A stretch of 64,000 nucleotides of DNA from Scleromatobacter sp045810285 (GCA_045810285.1 JBJMWE010000155.1:1-64000); one strand, 5' to 3'; positions 45,705 through 54,920 are shown, counted from the first letter of the stretch. Notes: a model not told the origin generated them from the sequence alone. Program-made: numbers and translations.

Positions 45705-46064
45705 TCAGCCGCCGGCCTTCTTCACGTTCTTGAACCCGAGCGTCGGCAGCAGCGCCAGCACGCGGTCGCGGTGGTCGCCCTGCAGTTCGACGACGCCGTC
45801 CTTGGCCGTGCCGCCGACGCCGCAGGCGGCCTTGAGCTTCTTGCCGACGGCCGCGAGTTCCGGATCGGCCAGGCCGAGGCCGCGCACCACCGTCACGCCC
45901 TTGCCGCCGCGCCCCTTGGTCTCGAAGAAGACGCGCACGACGCCGTCCGTGGGCGGCGCCACGGCCGTGCTGCAGGTGCATCGGGCGATCGGCTCGCGGC
46001 AGCCGGGGCACATGCGGCCCGCGTCGGTCGAGTAGACGAGGCCGCCGTTCGGATTCGATTTCAT
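45705..46064 (-). CDS. yciH: SUI1/eIF1-family translation factor YciH
   Basis: A 119-residue bacterial homologue of eukaryotic initiation factor 1. The N-terminal segment has a cysteine cluster (MCPGCREPIARCTC, about 18-31) that could bind zinc. The SUI1 domain (about 45-115) has RVFFETKGRGGKGVTVVRGL and KKLKAACGVGGTAKDGVVELQGDHRDRVLALL, the strongly conserved SUI1 signature. In E. coli YciH affects initiation fidelity. ATG 46064 is 72 bp from the divergent secreted-protein gene. Confidence 0.95.
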   Translation of the reverse strand: MKSNPNGGLVYSTDAGRMCPGCREPIARCTCSTAVAPPTDGVVRVFFETKGRGGKGVTVVRGLGLADPELAAVGKKLKAACGVGGTAKDGVVELQGDHRDRVLALLPTLGFKNVKKAGG

Positions 46065-46136
46065 GGACGTATTGGAACCGATCCGCCGGCCGCCGCGGTT
46101 CGCCGCTCGACCGTCGGCCAGTGTGAAAATCGCGCC

Positions 46137-46682
46137 ATGACCCTTTCCCGCCTCGCCTCCCGCGCCTCCCGCGCCTCGCCGCGCCTTCTCGCTTTCGCGC
46201 TCGCGCTGGCCGTCGCTTCGGCCGCGCAGGCCGTCGAACCGCTGGTGCAGCACGACGTGGTGCTGCTCGAGAAGGGCGACATCATCGAGCAGCGCGTGGA
46301 CGGTGGCTCCGACGCGATGGCGGCCTACCTGAAGACGCTCGGCGCGGCCGTCACCGACGCGGTGCGGGCGCATCCGGCGCAGATCCCGTCGGCAGGCTTC
46401 ATCGTCGTGGCGGTGCGGCCGGACGGCAAGACGCGCACGTGGTTCGATTTCAAGCCGGCGCTGGCCGAGCCCACGACCGTCGCGCTGGCCAATGCCGTCG
46501 ACCACGCGCCGGCGATGACGGTCAAGAGCCGCGAGATCGTGTTCGCGCTGCGCGTGAGCGTGTGGAGCGACAAGCCGCCCAAGGCCTATGCGCCGGCACC
46601 GCAGGAGTGGAAGGACGCCACGAAGGGCATGCATCCGAAGCCGGACGTCGACACGCTGGTGGACATGCTGTGGCCGCGGTGA
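46137..46682 (+). CDS. Hypothetical secreted protein
   Basis: A 181-residue protein with a signal peptide (MTLSRLASRASRASPRLLAFALALAVASAAQA). The mature region is mixed alpha/beta (VQHDVVLLEKGDIIEQ, MAAYLKTLGAAVTDAVRAHP, GFIVVAVRPDGKTRTWFDF) and ends near DVDTLVDMLWPR. No cysteines are seen in the mature part. I do not recognise the family. It is probably periplasmic. ATG 46137 gives the clean signal peptide and lies 72 bp from divergent yciH. Confidence 0.75.
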   Translation: MTLSRLASRASRASPRLLAFALALAVASAAQAVEPLVQHDVVLLEKGDIIEQRVDGGSDAMAAYLKTLGAAVTDAVRAHPAQIPSAGFIVVAVRPDGKTRTWFDFKPALAEPTTVALANAVDHAPAMTVKSREIVFALRVSVWSDKPPKAYAPAPQEWKDATKGMHPKPDVDTLVDMLWPR

Positions 46683-46756
46683 TTCGCTGACCGGCGAAGC
46701 GTCGCCCGGGCGGAGGCGTTAACCTGCAGGCCCATCCCTTCGCAGGAGCCTCCAGC

Positions 46757-47590
46757 ATGACCGCGCCCTCCCCGACGACCCTTGCCGCCCGCCGCCGCGC
46801 CTTTCGCGAGCTGCATGCCGCCGGCTGCTTCGTCATCCCGAACCCGTGGGACGCGGGCAGTGCGCGCTACCTCGCGTCGTTGGGCTTCAAGGCGCTGGCG
46901 AGCACCAGTTCCGGCTTCGCGTGGTCGCATGCGCAGCCGGACGGCGCGATGCCGCGCGACGCGGTGCTGGCGCACCTGCGCGAGATCGTGGCGGCCACCG
47001 ACCTGCCCGTGAACGCCGACTTCGAGAGCGGCTACGGCGCGACGCCCGCCGACGTGGCCGAGAGCGTGCGGCTGGCTGTGGACACCGGCGTCGCGGGCCT
47101 GTCGATCGAGGATTCGACGGGCGACCCGGCGCGTCCCATCCACGACCTGCAGGACGCCCTCGCGCGCCTGCGCGCCGCGCGCGGCGCCATCGATGCCGCC
47201 GGTGGCGACACGTTGCTCGTGGGCCGCGCCGAGAACTACCTGCACGGCCGTGCCGACCTGGCCGACACCATCGCCCGCCTGCGCGCCTATGCCGAGGCCG
47301 GCGCCGACTGCCTCTACGCACCCGGCGTCAGGACGCGCGCGGACATCGCCGCCGTCGTCTCCGCCGTCGCGCCCAAGCCGGTCAACCTGCTGGTGGGCGC
47401 GACGAGCGAATTCACGCTGGCCGACATCGCCGCCCTCGGCGTGCGCCGCATCAGCGTCGGCGGCGCGATGGCGCGCAGCGCCTGGGGCGGCTTCATGCGC
47501 GCCGCCAGGACGATCGCCGAGCACGGCTCGTTCGACGGCTTCGCCGGCGCGGCCGGCAATGCGGAGCTCAACGCGCTGTTCAGCGACTGA
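46757..47590 (+). CDS. Isocitrate lyase/PEP mutase-superfamily protein
   Basis: A 277-residue TIM-barrel enzyme of the PEP mutase group. FVIPNPWDAGSARYLASLGFKALASTSSGFAW is the family start, and VNADFESGYG carries the Mg-binding acidic pair. SIEDSTGD replaces the KxCGH lyase loop, so the canonical isocitrate/methylisocitrate lyase cysteine motif is absent. The activity is therefore unlikely to be isocitrate lyase. Similar proteins have been linked to C-C bond cleavage of small oxo-acids. An AGGAG site precedes ATG 46757. The radical SAM gene follows 8 bp later. Confidence 0.88.
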   Translation: MTAPSPTTLAARRRAFRELHAAGCFVIPNPWDAGSARYLASLGFKALASTSSGFAWSHAQPDGAMPRDAVLAHLREIVAATDLPVNADFESGYGATPADVAESVRLAVDTGVAGLSIEDSTGDPARPIHDLQDALARLRAARGAIDAAGGDTLLVGRAENYLHGRADLADTIARLRAYAEAGADCLYAPGVRTRADIAAVVSAVAPKPVNLLVGATSEFTLADIAALGVRRISVGGAMARSAWGGFMRAARTIAEHGSFDGFAGAAGNAELNALFSD

Positions 47591-47598
47591 CGCCGCCC

Positions 47599-48684
47599 AT
47601 GTCCGACGCGACGAAGCCGGCCGCCGACCATCCCGTCGTCTTCGTCAAGGGACGCGGGGCGGGCTCGAACCGCCCGTCGCGCTTCGTCAAGGACGAGTGG
47701 GACGCGGCGGCCGACGTCGATCCCGCGACGCGCAGGACGGAGGTCACGGAGCGCCAGGCCAAGTCCATCCTGAACCGCAACCAGTCGCCGGACCTCGACT
47801 TCGATTTCACGATCAATCCGTACCAGGGCTGCGAGCACGGCTGCGTCTACTGCTTCGCGCGGCCGACGCACGCCTACCTGAACCTGTCTCCGGGGCTGGA
47901 CTTCGAGACCAAGCTGTTCGCGAAGATGAACGCGGCGCAGGTGCTGCGCAGGGAATTGAGCCGCAAGGACTTCGATCCGGGCATCGTCGCGCTCGGCGCC
48001 GCGACGGACGCCTACCAGCCGATCGACCGCCACTACGCGCTCGCGCGCCAGGTGCTCGAGGTGCTGGCCGAGTTCGACGTCGCCGTCGGCATCACGACCA
48101 AGTCGGCACTGGTCACGCGCGACATCGACATCCTCGCGCCGATGGCACGCAAGGGCCTGGCGCGCGTGCACATGTCGATCCCGACGCTGGACCACGAGCT
48201 CTCGCGCCGGCTCGACCCGCGCGCCAACTCGCCGACGCGGCGCCTGGAGGCGATCGAGGCCCTCACGAGCGCGGGCATCCCGGTGGCCGTGTACATCGCG
48301 CCGGTCATCCCGAGCCTGAACGAGCACGAGATCGAGGCGATCCTGGAGGCTTGCGTCGCGCGCGGCGCCACGCAGGGCCTGTATACGCTGCTGCGCCTGC
48401 CGCGCGAGGTGCGCGACCTGTTCGCGGAGTGGCTGCGGCGCTGGTATCCCGAGCGCGCCGCCGCGGTCTGGCGCCTGATCCACCGCATGCACGAGGGCAA
48501 GGACTACGACGCGCGCTTCGGCAACCGCATGGTGGGCACCGGCAGCGTGGCCGAGGCGCTCGCACAGCGCTACGAGGCGGCCGCCACGCGGCTGGGCGTG
48601 ACGTTTCCTGGGCGCGGCGGGTTGGACACGTCGTTGTTCAGTCAGCGAGGGGAGGCGCCGGAGTCGCAGGGGAGCTTGTTCTAG
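47599..48684 (+). CDS. PA0069-family radical SAM protein
   Basis: A 361-residue radical S-adenosylmethionine protein. The iron-sulfur motif is C78-x3-C82-x2-C85 in YQGCEHGCVYCFARPTH. Upstream, the family-typical SILNRNQSPDLDFDFTINPY leads in. The barrel continues with ALGAATDAYQPIDRHYALARQVLEVL, VGITTKSALVTRDIDIL and HMSIPTLDHELSRRLDPRA. This family is widespread but its reaction is not established; a DNA-lesion (spore photoproduct lyase-like) resemblance is often noted. The ATG lies 8 bp after the PEP-mutase-family stop, so they are likely co-transcribed. Confidence 0.92.
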   Translation: MSDATKPAADHPVVFVKGRGAGSNRPSRFVKDEWDAAADVDPATRRTEVTERQAKSILNRNQSPDLDFDFTINPYQGCEHGCVYCFARPTHAYLNLSPGLDFETKLFAKMNAAQVLRRELSRKDFDPGIVALGAATDAYQPIDRHYALARQVLEVLAEFDVAVGITTKSALVTRDIDILAPMARKGLARVHMSIPTLDHELSRRLDPRANSPTRRLEAIEALTSAGIPVAVYIAPVIPSLNEHEIEAILEACVARGATQGLYTLLRLPREVRDLFAEWLRRWYPERAAAVWRLIHRMHEGKDYDARFGNRMVGTGSVAEALAQRYEAAATRLGVTFPGRGGLDTSLFSQRGEAPESQGSLF

Positions 48685-48738
48685 GCCGCGCGTGCAGGGC
48701 GTTGGCGCCACGGAAGCCCTGGCCCCGTCGCCCTCGCT

Positions 48739-48830
48739 GTCATTCTGCGCGTAGCGAAGCGGAGTCGCAGAATCCACTTCAGCCGAAACGCTGCGTCGTG
48801 CGTGGATCCTGCGACTGCGCGCAGGATGAC
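48739..48830. repeat. REP-like repeat family B, inverted pair
   Basis: Left arm 48739-48777 (GTCATTCTGCGCG...GTCGCAGAATCCAC) and right arm 48802-48830 (GTGGATCCTGCGACTGCGCG...GATGAC) are inverted copies. The pair lies between the convergent radical SAM gene and sensor kinase gene, where it may end both transcripts. Confidence 0.8.
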
Positions 48831-48858
48831 AGGCCTGGGCATCGCGGGATGACGCCGC

Positions 48859-50244
48859 TCACGTCGCGGCGGTCGAAGTCGCCAGCCTCCGGATCGCGTC
48901 CGCCGGCACCTTGGCCAGGAGCAGCGTGCCGGCCCCCGGCGCGGCGTGGACCTCGAAGCTGCCGCCGATCGAGGCCAGGCGCTCGCGCATGTTGCGCAGG
49001 CCGATGCCGCGGTTGGGGTCCAGCTGGATGCGATCGACCTCGAAGCCCTGGCCGTCGTCGCGGATGCGCAGCGCCACGCCGTCGCGCGCGAAGTCCAGCG
49101 TGATCTCCACGCGCCGCGCCCGCGCGTGCTTGGCCACGTTGGCCAGCGCCTCCTGGCTCACGCGGAACAGCGCCGTCTTGACCTCGTCGGGCAGCGGCGC
49201 CGGATCGCCCTCGACGCTCAGGTGCACGGGCGCGGCGCCGGCATCCTCGGCTTCGCGCGTGAGCAGTTCCAGCGCCGCGGGCAGGCCCAGCTCGTCGAGC
49301 ATCGCCGGACGCAGCCGGTGCGAGATGCGGCGCACCTCGTCGAGCGACTGCTTCAGGCCCGTCAACGCCGTCTCCAGCGCGCGCGGCGCGGGCCGGGCGT
49401 CGCGCTCGAGCTGGTCGATGGCGGCTTCGACCAGCAGCTTGGCCGACACCATCGTCTGCGTCGCGCCGTCGTGCAGTTCGCGCGCCAGGTGGGCGCGCTC
49501 GTCCTCCTGGAAGCGCACCACCTGGCGGGCGAGCGTCTGCAGCTTGGCGTCGGCCACGCGCAGCTCGCTCAGGTTCAGCCAGACGCCGCTCAGGCTGATC
49601 AGCGCGACGCCGCCGAACGCGATGGCCGCGATCCACAGCAGCGTCTCGCCGATGTTGGACGAGGCCTGGGCGTCGAGCTGCGCGGTCGCGGCGTCGATGT
49701 CGTCGCGGTACAGGCCCGTGCCGATCATCCAGTCCCACTGCGCGATGCGGGTGACGTAGCCGAGCTTGGGCGCGATCCGGCCCGTCGACGGCCGCCGCCA
49801 CATGTACTCCACGAAGCCGCCGCCCGCGCGCGCCCGCGCAAGCAGGTCCTGGATCGTCGCGTTGCCCTGCGGGTCGCGCAGCGCCGACAGGTCCTGGCCG
49901 ACCAGGTCGCGCTGGCGCGGGTGCATCAGCACGGTGCCGTGCATGTCGTAGACGAAGAAGTAGCCGTCGTCGCCGTAGGTCATGGACTCGAGCAGCCGCA
50001 GTGCGCGCTCGCGCGACGCGGCGACGTCCCCCTTCGACTCGACCATCGGCGCGATCTCGCTCATCGCCAGCTGCACGTAGTTCTTCAACTCCGTGCGACG
50101 CGCGCTCAGGTAGCCGCCTTCCACCAGCGCATGTTCGCGCCGCGCGAGCTCGCGCTGCTGCAGTTGCACCGCCGCCGCGATCAGCACGAGCGACAGCAGC
50201 AACGGCACCGCCGCCAGCACGATCAATTTGGCCTTCAGACGCAT
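48859..50244 (-). CDS. Cache-domain sensor histidine kinase (NarX/MctS-like)
   Basis: A 461-residue membrane kinase. TM1 (about 7-27) precedes a periplasmic single Cache domain (about 35-195) with GDDGYFFVYDMHGTVLMHP and WDWMIGTGLYRDDID, typical for small carboxylate sensors. TM2 spans about 200-222. A HisKA_3 domain has phospho-acceptor His258 (HLARELHDGATQTMVSAK), followed by an ATPase with DDGQGF and GIGLRNMRERL. The likely partner is the NarL-type response regulator at 54978-55607. With the symporter next door the arrangement recalls the MctS-MctR-MctP monocarboxylate system of rhizobia. Confidence 0.9.
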   Translation of the reverse strand: MRLKAKLIVLAAVPLLLSLVLIAAAVQLQQRELARREHALVEGGYLSARRTELKNYVQLAMSEIAPMVESKGDVAASRERALRLLESMTYGDDGYFFVYDMHGTVLMHPRQRDLVGQDLSALRDPQGNATIQDLLARARAGGGFVEYMWRRPSTGRIAPKLGYVTRIAQWDWMIGTGLYRDDIDAATAQLDAQASSNIGETLLWIAAIAFGGVALISLSGVWLNLSELRVADAKLQTLARQVVRFQEDERAHLARELHDGATQTMVSAKLLVEAAIDQLERDARPAPRALETALTGLKQSLDEVRRISHRLRPAMLDELGLPAALELLTREAEDAGAAPVHLSVEGDPAPLPDEVKTALFRVSQEALANVAKHARARRVEITLDFARDGVALRIRDDGQGFEVDRIQLDPNRGIGLRNMRERLASIGGSFEVHAAPGAGTLLLAKVPADAIRRLATSTAAT

Positions 50245-50311
50245 GGCGTGATTGTGACAAGGCCGCGCCGGCGTCGTCGACGCCGGCGCGGCCCGCTTCG
50301 GACCAGCGGCT

Positions 50312-51808
50312 TCAGGCCTTGTTGACCGCGGCGGCCGGAGCCGGCGAGCGCAGCAATGCCTGCACGACGATCGCCACGACGACGTTCAGCGCCAGCGCCA
50401 GCAGGCCGGTGTAGACGGTGAACTTGTCGCCGCCCACCACGATGGAGTGCACCGGCTTGACGCCGTCGGCGAACGCCGTCCAGGTGCCGAACACGATGCC
50501 CACCAGCCAGCCGGCCAGCAGCGCGGGCGCCTGCAGGCGCTTGGACCACAGGCCGAACACCAGCGACGGGAAGGTCTGCAGGATCCAGACGCCGCCCAGC
50601 AGCTGCAGGTCCAGCGCGAACTTCGTGGGCATCAGCAGGATGCACAGCAGCGCGCCCACCTTGACGACCAGCGACGCGACCTTGGCGACCTTCTCCTCCT
50701 GCGCCGGCGTGACGCGCGCGTTCACGTACGGCTTCCAGAAGTTGCGCGTGAACAGGTTGGCCGCCCCGATGGACATCACCGCCGCCGGCACCAGCGCGCC
50801 GATGGCCACCGCCGAGAACGCGAAGCCCGCGAACCACGACGGGAACAGCGCGTTGAACAGCGCGGGCACCACGTCGTTGTTGCTCTTGACCGAGAGGTGC
50901 GCGGCGTAGGCCATGTAGCCCAGCAGCGCGATCAGTCCCAGCAGCACCGTGTAGGCCGGCAGGAAGATCGCGTTCTTGCGGATCGTGCTCGCATCCTTGG
51001 CCGCGAAGATGCCGGTCAGGGTATGCGGGTACATGAACGCCGCCATCGCCGAGCCGATGGCCAGCGTGGCGAACGGCAGCATCTGTCCGGGGTGCAGCGT
51101 CAGGCCGGTGGCGCCGCCCTTGAGCGCGAACGCATCCCGCGCGGACGAGAACACGTTGGCATAGCCGCCCACCTTCACCGGGACGATGACGACGGCCACC
51201 AGCACGACGATGTAGATCATCAGGTCCTTGACGAACGCGATGAGCGCCGGCGCCCGCAGGCCCGCGGCGTAGGTGTACAGCGCCAGGATGACGAAGGCGG
51301 CCGCCAGCGGCAGCTCGCCGGTCAGCCCGAGGGCCTTGATGACGACCTCCATGCCCACCAGCTGCAGCGCGATGTAGGGCATCGTGGCGACGATGCCGGT
51401 GAGCGCGATCGCCGTCTCGAGCGGGCGCGAGCCGTAGCGGCCATAGACGACGTCGGCGGCCGTCACGTGGCCCATCCGCTTCGCCTCGCTCCACAGCTTG
51501 GGCATGATGGTGAAGACGATCGGATAGACCAGGATGGTGTACGGCAGCGCGAAGAAGCCGTAGGCACCGACCGCGTAGACCAGCGCCGGCACCGCGATGA
51601 CCGTGTAGGCGGTGTAGAAATCGCCGCCGACCAGGAACCAGGTGATCCAGGTGCCGAAGTTGCGGCCGCCCAGGCCCCACTCGTCCAGGTGCGCGCCCTT
51701 GTGCGCGCCGCCGCGCTGCCAGCGCGAGGCCAGGAAGCCGATGACCGTCACCAGCGCGAAGAAGAAGATGAAGACCGACAGCGCGGTCCAGTTGATGTCG
51801 CCGTTCAT
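50312..51808 (-). CDS. Sodium:solute symporter, MctP-like
   Basis: A 498-residue SSS-family transporter with about 13 membrane helices. Family landmarks are WGLGGRNFGTWITWFLVGGDFYTAYTVIAVP near the N-terminus, VTAADVVYGRYGSRPLETAIA, GSAMAAFMYPHTLTGIFAAKDAST and GLIALLGYMAYAAHL. It probably imports short monocarboxylates such as acetate, propionate or pyruvate with Na+ (as MctP and ActP relatives do). That would fit the propionate genes in this window. It follows the DUF3311 gene by 4 bp, the standard pairing for this subgroup. Confidence 0.9.
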   Translation of the reverse strand: MNGDINWTALSVFIFFFALVTVIGFLASRWQRGGAHKGAHLDEWGLGGRNFGTWITWFLVGGDFYTAYTVIAVPALVYAVGAYGFFALPYTILVYPIVFTIMPKLWSEAKRMGHVTAADVVYGRYGSRPLETAIALTGIVATMPYIALQLVGMEVVIKALGLTGELPLAAAFVILALYTYAAGLRAPALIAFVKDLMIYIVVLVAVVIVPVKVGGYANVFSSARDAFALKGGATGLTLHPGQMLPFATLAIGSAMAAFMYPHTLTGIFAAKDASTIRKNAIFLPAYTVLLGLIALLGYMAYAAHLSVKSNNDVVPALFNALFPSWFAGFAFSAVAIGALVPAAVMSIGAANLFTRNFWKPYVNARVTPAQEEKVAKVASLVVKVGALLCILLMPTKFALDLQLLGGVWILQTFPSLVFGLWSKRLQAPALLAGWLVGIVFGTWTAFADGVKPVHSIVVGGDKFTVYTGLLALALNVVVAIVVQALLRSPAPAAAVNKA

Positions 51809-51812
51809 GTCC

Positions 51813-51986
51813 TCAGGCCTCCGGCGTCTCGTTGCGGTTGACCAGCCAGATCAGCAGCGAGGTGACGGGCACCCACGCGAACATGTACCAGTAGAAGAAC
51901 GGGAATCCGGCGAACTGCGGCGTCTCGGTGTTGAACATCGGGACGGCCAGCAGGCCGATGAACGGCAGCAGCAATAGCAGGCGCAT
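51813..51986 (-). CDS. DUF3311-type small membrane protein
   Basis: A 57-residue protein with two membrane helices (RLLLLLPFIGLLAVPMFN and FYWYMFAWVPVTSLLIWLV) and the FPFFYWYMF motif. It matches the small DUF3311 partner found directly upstream of SSS-family symporters. ATG 51986 was chosen over an upstream frame extension without homology; the symporter starts 4 bp downstream. It probably assists assembly or activity of the symporter. Confidence 0.85.
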   Translation of the reverse strand: MRLLLLLPFIGLLAVPMFNTETPQFAGFPFFYWYMFAWVPVTSLLIWLVNRNETPEA

Positions 51987-52136
51987 GTCTTGTCTCCAGG
52001 GTTTGGCGGGAACACTGCCCGCTCTGCCGTCAGTGTCGAAATTCGGGGCGGGCGCCGCATCCGTCATGTCGCGTTGCGGCGCGAGCGGCACCACGTACGG
52101 GACAACCCCTAAGCACGCGGACCGCCGTCGCACGAC

Positions 52137-53405
52137 TCAGCGCTCCTGCTTGTGGCGCACCGCGCCCGAGAGTCCCGCATCGGCGACGTGGAAATAGCGT
52201 ATCTCCCCGCCTCGCCACACGCCCAGCCAGATCATGTTGACGCTGAAGGCGTCATGGTCACGCGTGCTGAACGGGTGGTCGTAGGTGGTGACGACGCCGC
52301 GGTGCGGCTCGCGCGGCTGCTCGAGCGCCAGGCGCACGGCGGCGGGCGAGGTGTCGCCGTGCGTCGCGAACAGCGCGCGCACGAGCAGGTTGACGCTGTC
52401 GTAGGTCTGCGCCGCCGCCATCAGCGAGCCGGGTGGCCGATGCGCGTTCTGGCGCGCGAAGGCCGCGATGAACGCGGTGCGCGCCTCGTTGGCCGAGTCC
52501 TGGATGATGCTCTGCGTCATCATCGTGCCCTCCAGCGGCGCCGGCCCGGCGGCCTGCAGCACGCTGCGGAACGACAGCGTCCACGGCGCGAAATACGGCA
52601 CGTCCCAGTGCAGCGCGGCGCGGCCCCTGACCGCCACGGCTTCGCCGGGCCCCACGGTGTAGACGAGCAGCGCCTGCGCGCCGGCCGCCCGCGCGGCCTG
52701 CAGTTGCGCGTCCAGTGACGGCGCATCCGCGGCGAAGCGGCCGACGTACACCGGCTGCAGTCCGCGCCGGCCCAGCTGCGCGCCGACGTCGGCCACGCCG
52801 CCGTCGCCGTAGCCGGTGGTGTCGGCCAGGATCGCCACGCGCGCGAGCCGGCGTCGGTCGACGATCTCGCCGACCAGGAACTCCGCATTCAACGCATCCA
52901 CGGGCGCGACGCGAAACACCATGCTGTCGCCGTCCTTGGCCCGCCGCGTGATGGCGGTGCCCTGCGCACAGGGCACGATCAGGAGCTGGTGGCGCGACTC
53001 GAACACGTCGAGCGCCTTCATCGCCACGCCGGTGTTGCAGAAGCCGATCGTCGCGTCGACATGACGCTCGGTCACCAGCGCGGTGGCGGCGGCCAGGCCC
53101 GTGGCCGGGTCGCCGCGGTCGTCCATGGCCACGAGCTCCAGCGGACGGCCCAGCACGCCGCCGGCGGCGTTGATCTCGCGCACGGCGAGCTCGGCGCCCT
53201 GCTGAACGCTGCTGCCGAAATCGGCGGACGGGCCGCTCAGCGGTGCGATGACGCCGATGCGGATCGGCACGGCATCGGCTCGGGCAAGCGGCGACGCGAG
53301 CGCCGCCAGCAGCGCGAGCCCGCCGGTCAGCCGCCGCCAGCGGCCGCGGGGTGAGATGGCGGGCAGGACGGCACGCGCGGCGGCGCGGTGCAGCGGATGG
53401 GTCAT
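52137..53405 (-). CDS. ABC-type branched-chain amino acid/amide binding protein (Peripla_BP_6)
   Basis: A 422-residue periplasmic solute-binding protein. An Arg-rich, late signal peptide (hydrophobic core about 28-40, LTGGLALLAALASPLARA) precedes the type I binding fold. IRIGVIAPLSGPSADFGSSVQQGAELAVREINAAGG and DDRGDPATGLAAATALV are family hallmarks. No permease or ATPase genes are nearby. It may therefore act as an orphan sensor or binding component for the adjacent two-component or transport genes rather than an ABC importer. Upstream of the DUF3311/symporter pair on the same strand. Confidence 0.88.
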   Translation of the reverse strand: MTHPLHRAAARAVLPAISPRGRWRRLTGGLALLAALASPLARADAVPIRIGVIAPLSGPSADFGSSVQQGAELAVREINAAGGVLGRPLELVAMDDRGDPATGLAAATALVTERHVDATIGFCNTGVAMKALDVFESRHQLLIVPCAQGTAITRRAKDGDSMVFRVAPVDALNAEFLVGEIVDRRRLARVAILADTTGYGDGGVADVGAQLGRRGLQPVYVGRFAADAPSLDAQLQAARAAGAQALLVYTVGPGEAVAVRGRAALHWDVPYFAPWTLSFRSVLQAAGPAPLEGTMMTQSIIQDSANEARTAFIAAFARQNAHRPPGSLMAAAQTYDSVNLLVRALFATHGDTSPAAVRLALEQPREPHRGVVTTYDHPFSTRDHDAFSVNMIWLGVWRGGEIRYFHVADAGLSGAVRHKQER

Positions 53406-53643
53406 GGCATGTCTCCGACGCGGCGAAGGTCGATGCGCCTTCGCTCTGCCGCCACTCTGTCGCGCAGGCCGCCGGCGCGCAGCCGTTGCAGCGCGGAGCG
53501 CGATGCGCGCCTTCACTTAGGGGAGAACACCATGTCCGAGTGCCGTTTCGGGTCGCCAAGCGGCGCCAAGACGGCTAGCCTTCGAAGCAGCGGACACGCC
53601 GCGACGTCTCGCGCCGCGGACTTCCCGCCACAGGGGAGGCCCC

Positions 53644-54810
53644 ATGCAGATCGACTTCCACTTCGGTGCCACGTACGCGATCGCGCGACTGGCCGGCTTC
53701 GACGACGCCGACGCGCAGGTCGTCGCCGGTTCCGCCCAGTACGTCGACGATTCGACCACCACCGGGTTCATCCGGTTCGACAACGGCATGCGCTTCTACC
53801 GCCAGGCCACGGCCCATCCGCCGCTCGACCTGAAGAACGCCAGCAACGACGTGGGCGCGCAGAGCTGGCTGCCGTTCCACTTCCTGCCCGGCAACGACGG
53901 CCTCGAATCCCGCGCGCCCAGCGGCGAGCAGTACCGCCAGCGCCTGGTGTGCCGACCGGACAGCTTCGTGGCGCGCGCCATGATGCGCGACGTGATCGAG
54001 GCCAGGACCCACACGCCCGATCACAGCCTGCACCGGCTGGGCATCGCCGCCCACGTGTTCGTCGACACCTTCGCGCACCGCGGCTTCATCGGCGAACGCA
54101 CGGGCTTCAACGACGTGAGCCGCATCGAGACGGCGTCCGGCAAGGCCCTCCAGCGGATGCCCGTACCGCCCATCGGGCATGGCCAGGTGAGCACGTATCC
54201 CGATCGACCGTTCCTGCACTGGCGCTACAACGACAGCGCCGGCACGGTGGTCGAGCGCGACAACCCGACGGACTTCCAGGTGGCCGCCAACCGGCTGTGC
54301 GAGGAGTTCCAGCGCTATCGCCTGGGCGACCCGGACGCCGCCGTCGCCGGCCTGGACGACGTGGCACGCGACCGCCTGGCCACCCTGCTCGTGGGCGTCA
54401 CCGACGATGACGGCGACGTCCGGCTGGCGCATTGGCTGAAGGCCCTGGCAGCCGACCATTTCGGTTTCGGCCCGGCCACGCCGAGCTACGTGGGCAAGGG
54501 CAAGGGCTCGTGGAAGCACATCGCCCTCGGCGACTTCTACCTCAGCTGGCTGCAGGGCGCCCAACGCAGCCTGGAGGCGATCCCGCTCGAGAAGCGATCC
54601 CTGCTGCAGCGCATCGGCGCCAAGCTGCTGCAGGCCGGTGCCGAGCACACCGAAGCGCTGGCCGACCACTTCAACGTCGAGCCGGTCACCTACCCGTTCA
54701 ACCCCGATTTCCTGGCCAGCCACTACAAGCGCTTCCACGACGCCGCCGAGGAACAGCGCTTCGCGATCTTCAAGAAGATCCTGCCGCGGTTCGGCATCTA
54801 CGAGGCGTGA
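53644..54810 (+). CDS. DUF6765-like protein of unknown function
   Basis: A 388-residue protein beginning MQIDFHFGATYAIARLAGF, which resembles the start of the uncharacterised DUF6765 group. It contains histidine/aspartate-rich segments: THTPDHSLHRLGIAAHVFVDTFAHRGF (about 119-145) recalls the zinc-binding helices of phospholipase C/P1-nuclease-like hydrolases. LHWRYNDSAG and SWLPFHFLPGNDGLESRAPSGEQY are further conserved-looking blocks. No signal peptide. A GGGGAGG-type ribosome site precedes ATG 53644. Function unknown; possible metal-dependent hydrolase. Confidence 0.7.
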   Translation: MQIDFHFGATYAIARLAGFDDADAQVVAGSAQYVDDSTTTGFIRFDNGMRFYRQATAHPPLDLKNASNDVGAQSWLPFHFLPGNDGLESRAPSGEQYRQRLVCRPDSFVARAMMRDVIEARTHTPDHSLHRLGIAAHVFVDTFAHRGFIGERTGFNDVSRIETASGKALQRMPVPPIGHGQVSTYPDRPFLHWRYNDSAGTVVERDNPTDFQVAANRLCEEFQRYRLGDPDAAVAGLDDVARDRLATLLVGVTDDDGDVRLAHWLKALAADHFGFGPATPSYVGKGKGSWKHIALGDFYLSWLQGAQRSLEAIPLEKRSLLQRIGAKLLQAGAEHTEALADHFNVEPVTYPFNPDFLASHYKRFHDAAEEQRFAIFKKILPRFGIYEA

Positions 54811-54891
54811 CGCGCGCGGGCGGCCCCGCGCCCGCGCGTCACGCGCCCGGGCGCACGTCGGTCCACCGCACGCGCGTCCCGCCACGACGCC

Positions 54892-54920
54892 GTCACCCTG
54901 CGCGCAGTCGCCGGATCCAC
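54892..54920. repeat. REP-like repeat family B (single copy)
   Basis: GTCACCCTGCGCGCAGTCGC... ending GGATCCAC, an inverted copy of the family B unit, between the convergent DUF6765-like and response-regulator genes. Confidence 0.75.

Noticed and set aside
46757..47590. Calling this gene isocitrate lyase or a second prpB
   Set aside because: The KxCGH catalytic loop is absent (SIEDSTGD there), so only the superfamily can be named.
53532..53643. An ATG with a strong GGGGAGAA ribosome site before the DUF6765-like gene
   Set aside because: The frame (MSECRFGSPSGAKTAS...) has no family features and then runs through the DUF6765-like gene in a shadow frame, so it is treated as leader sequence, although a short leader peptide cannot be excluded.
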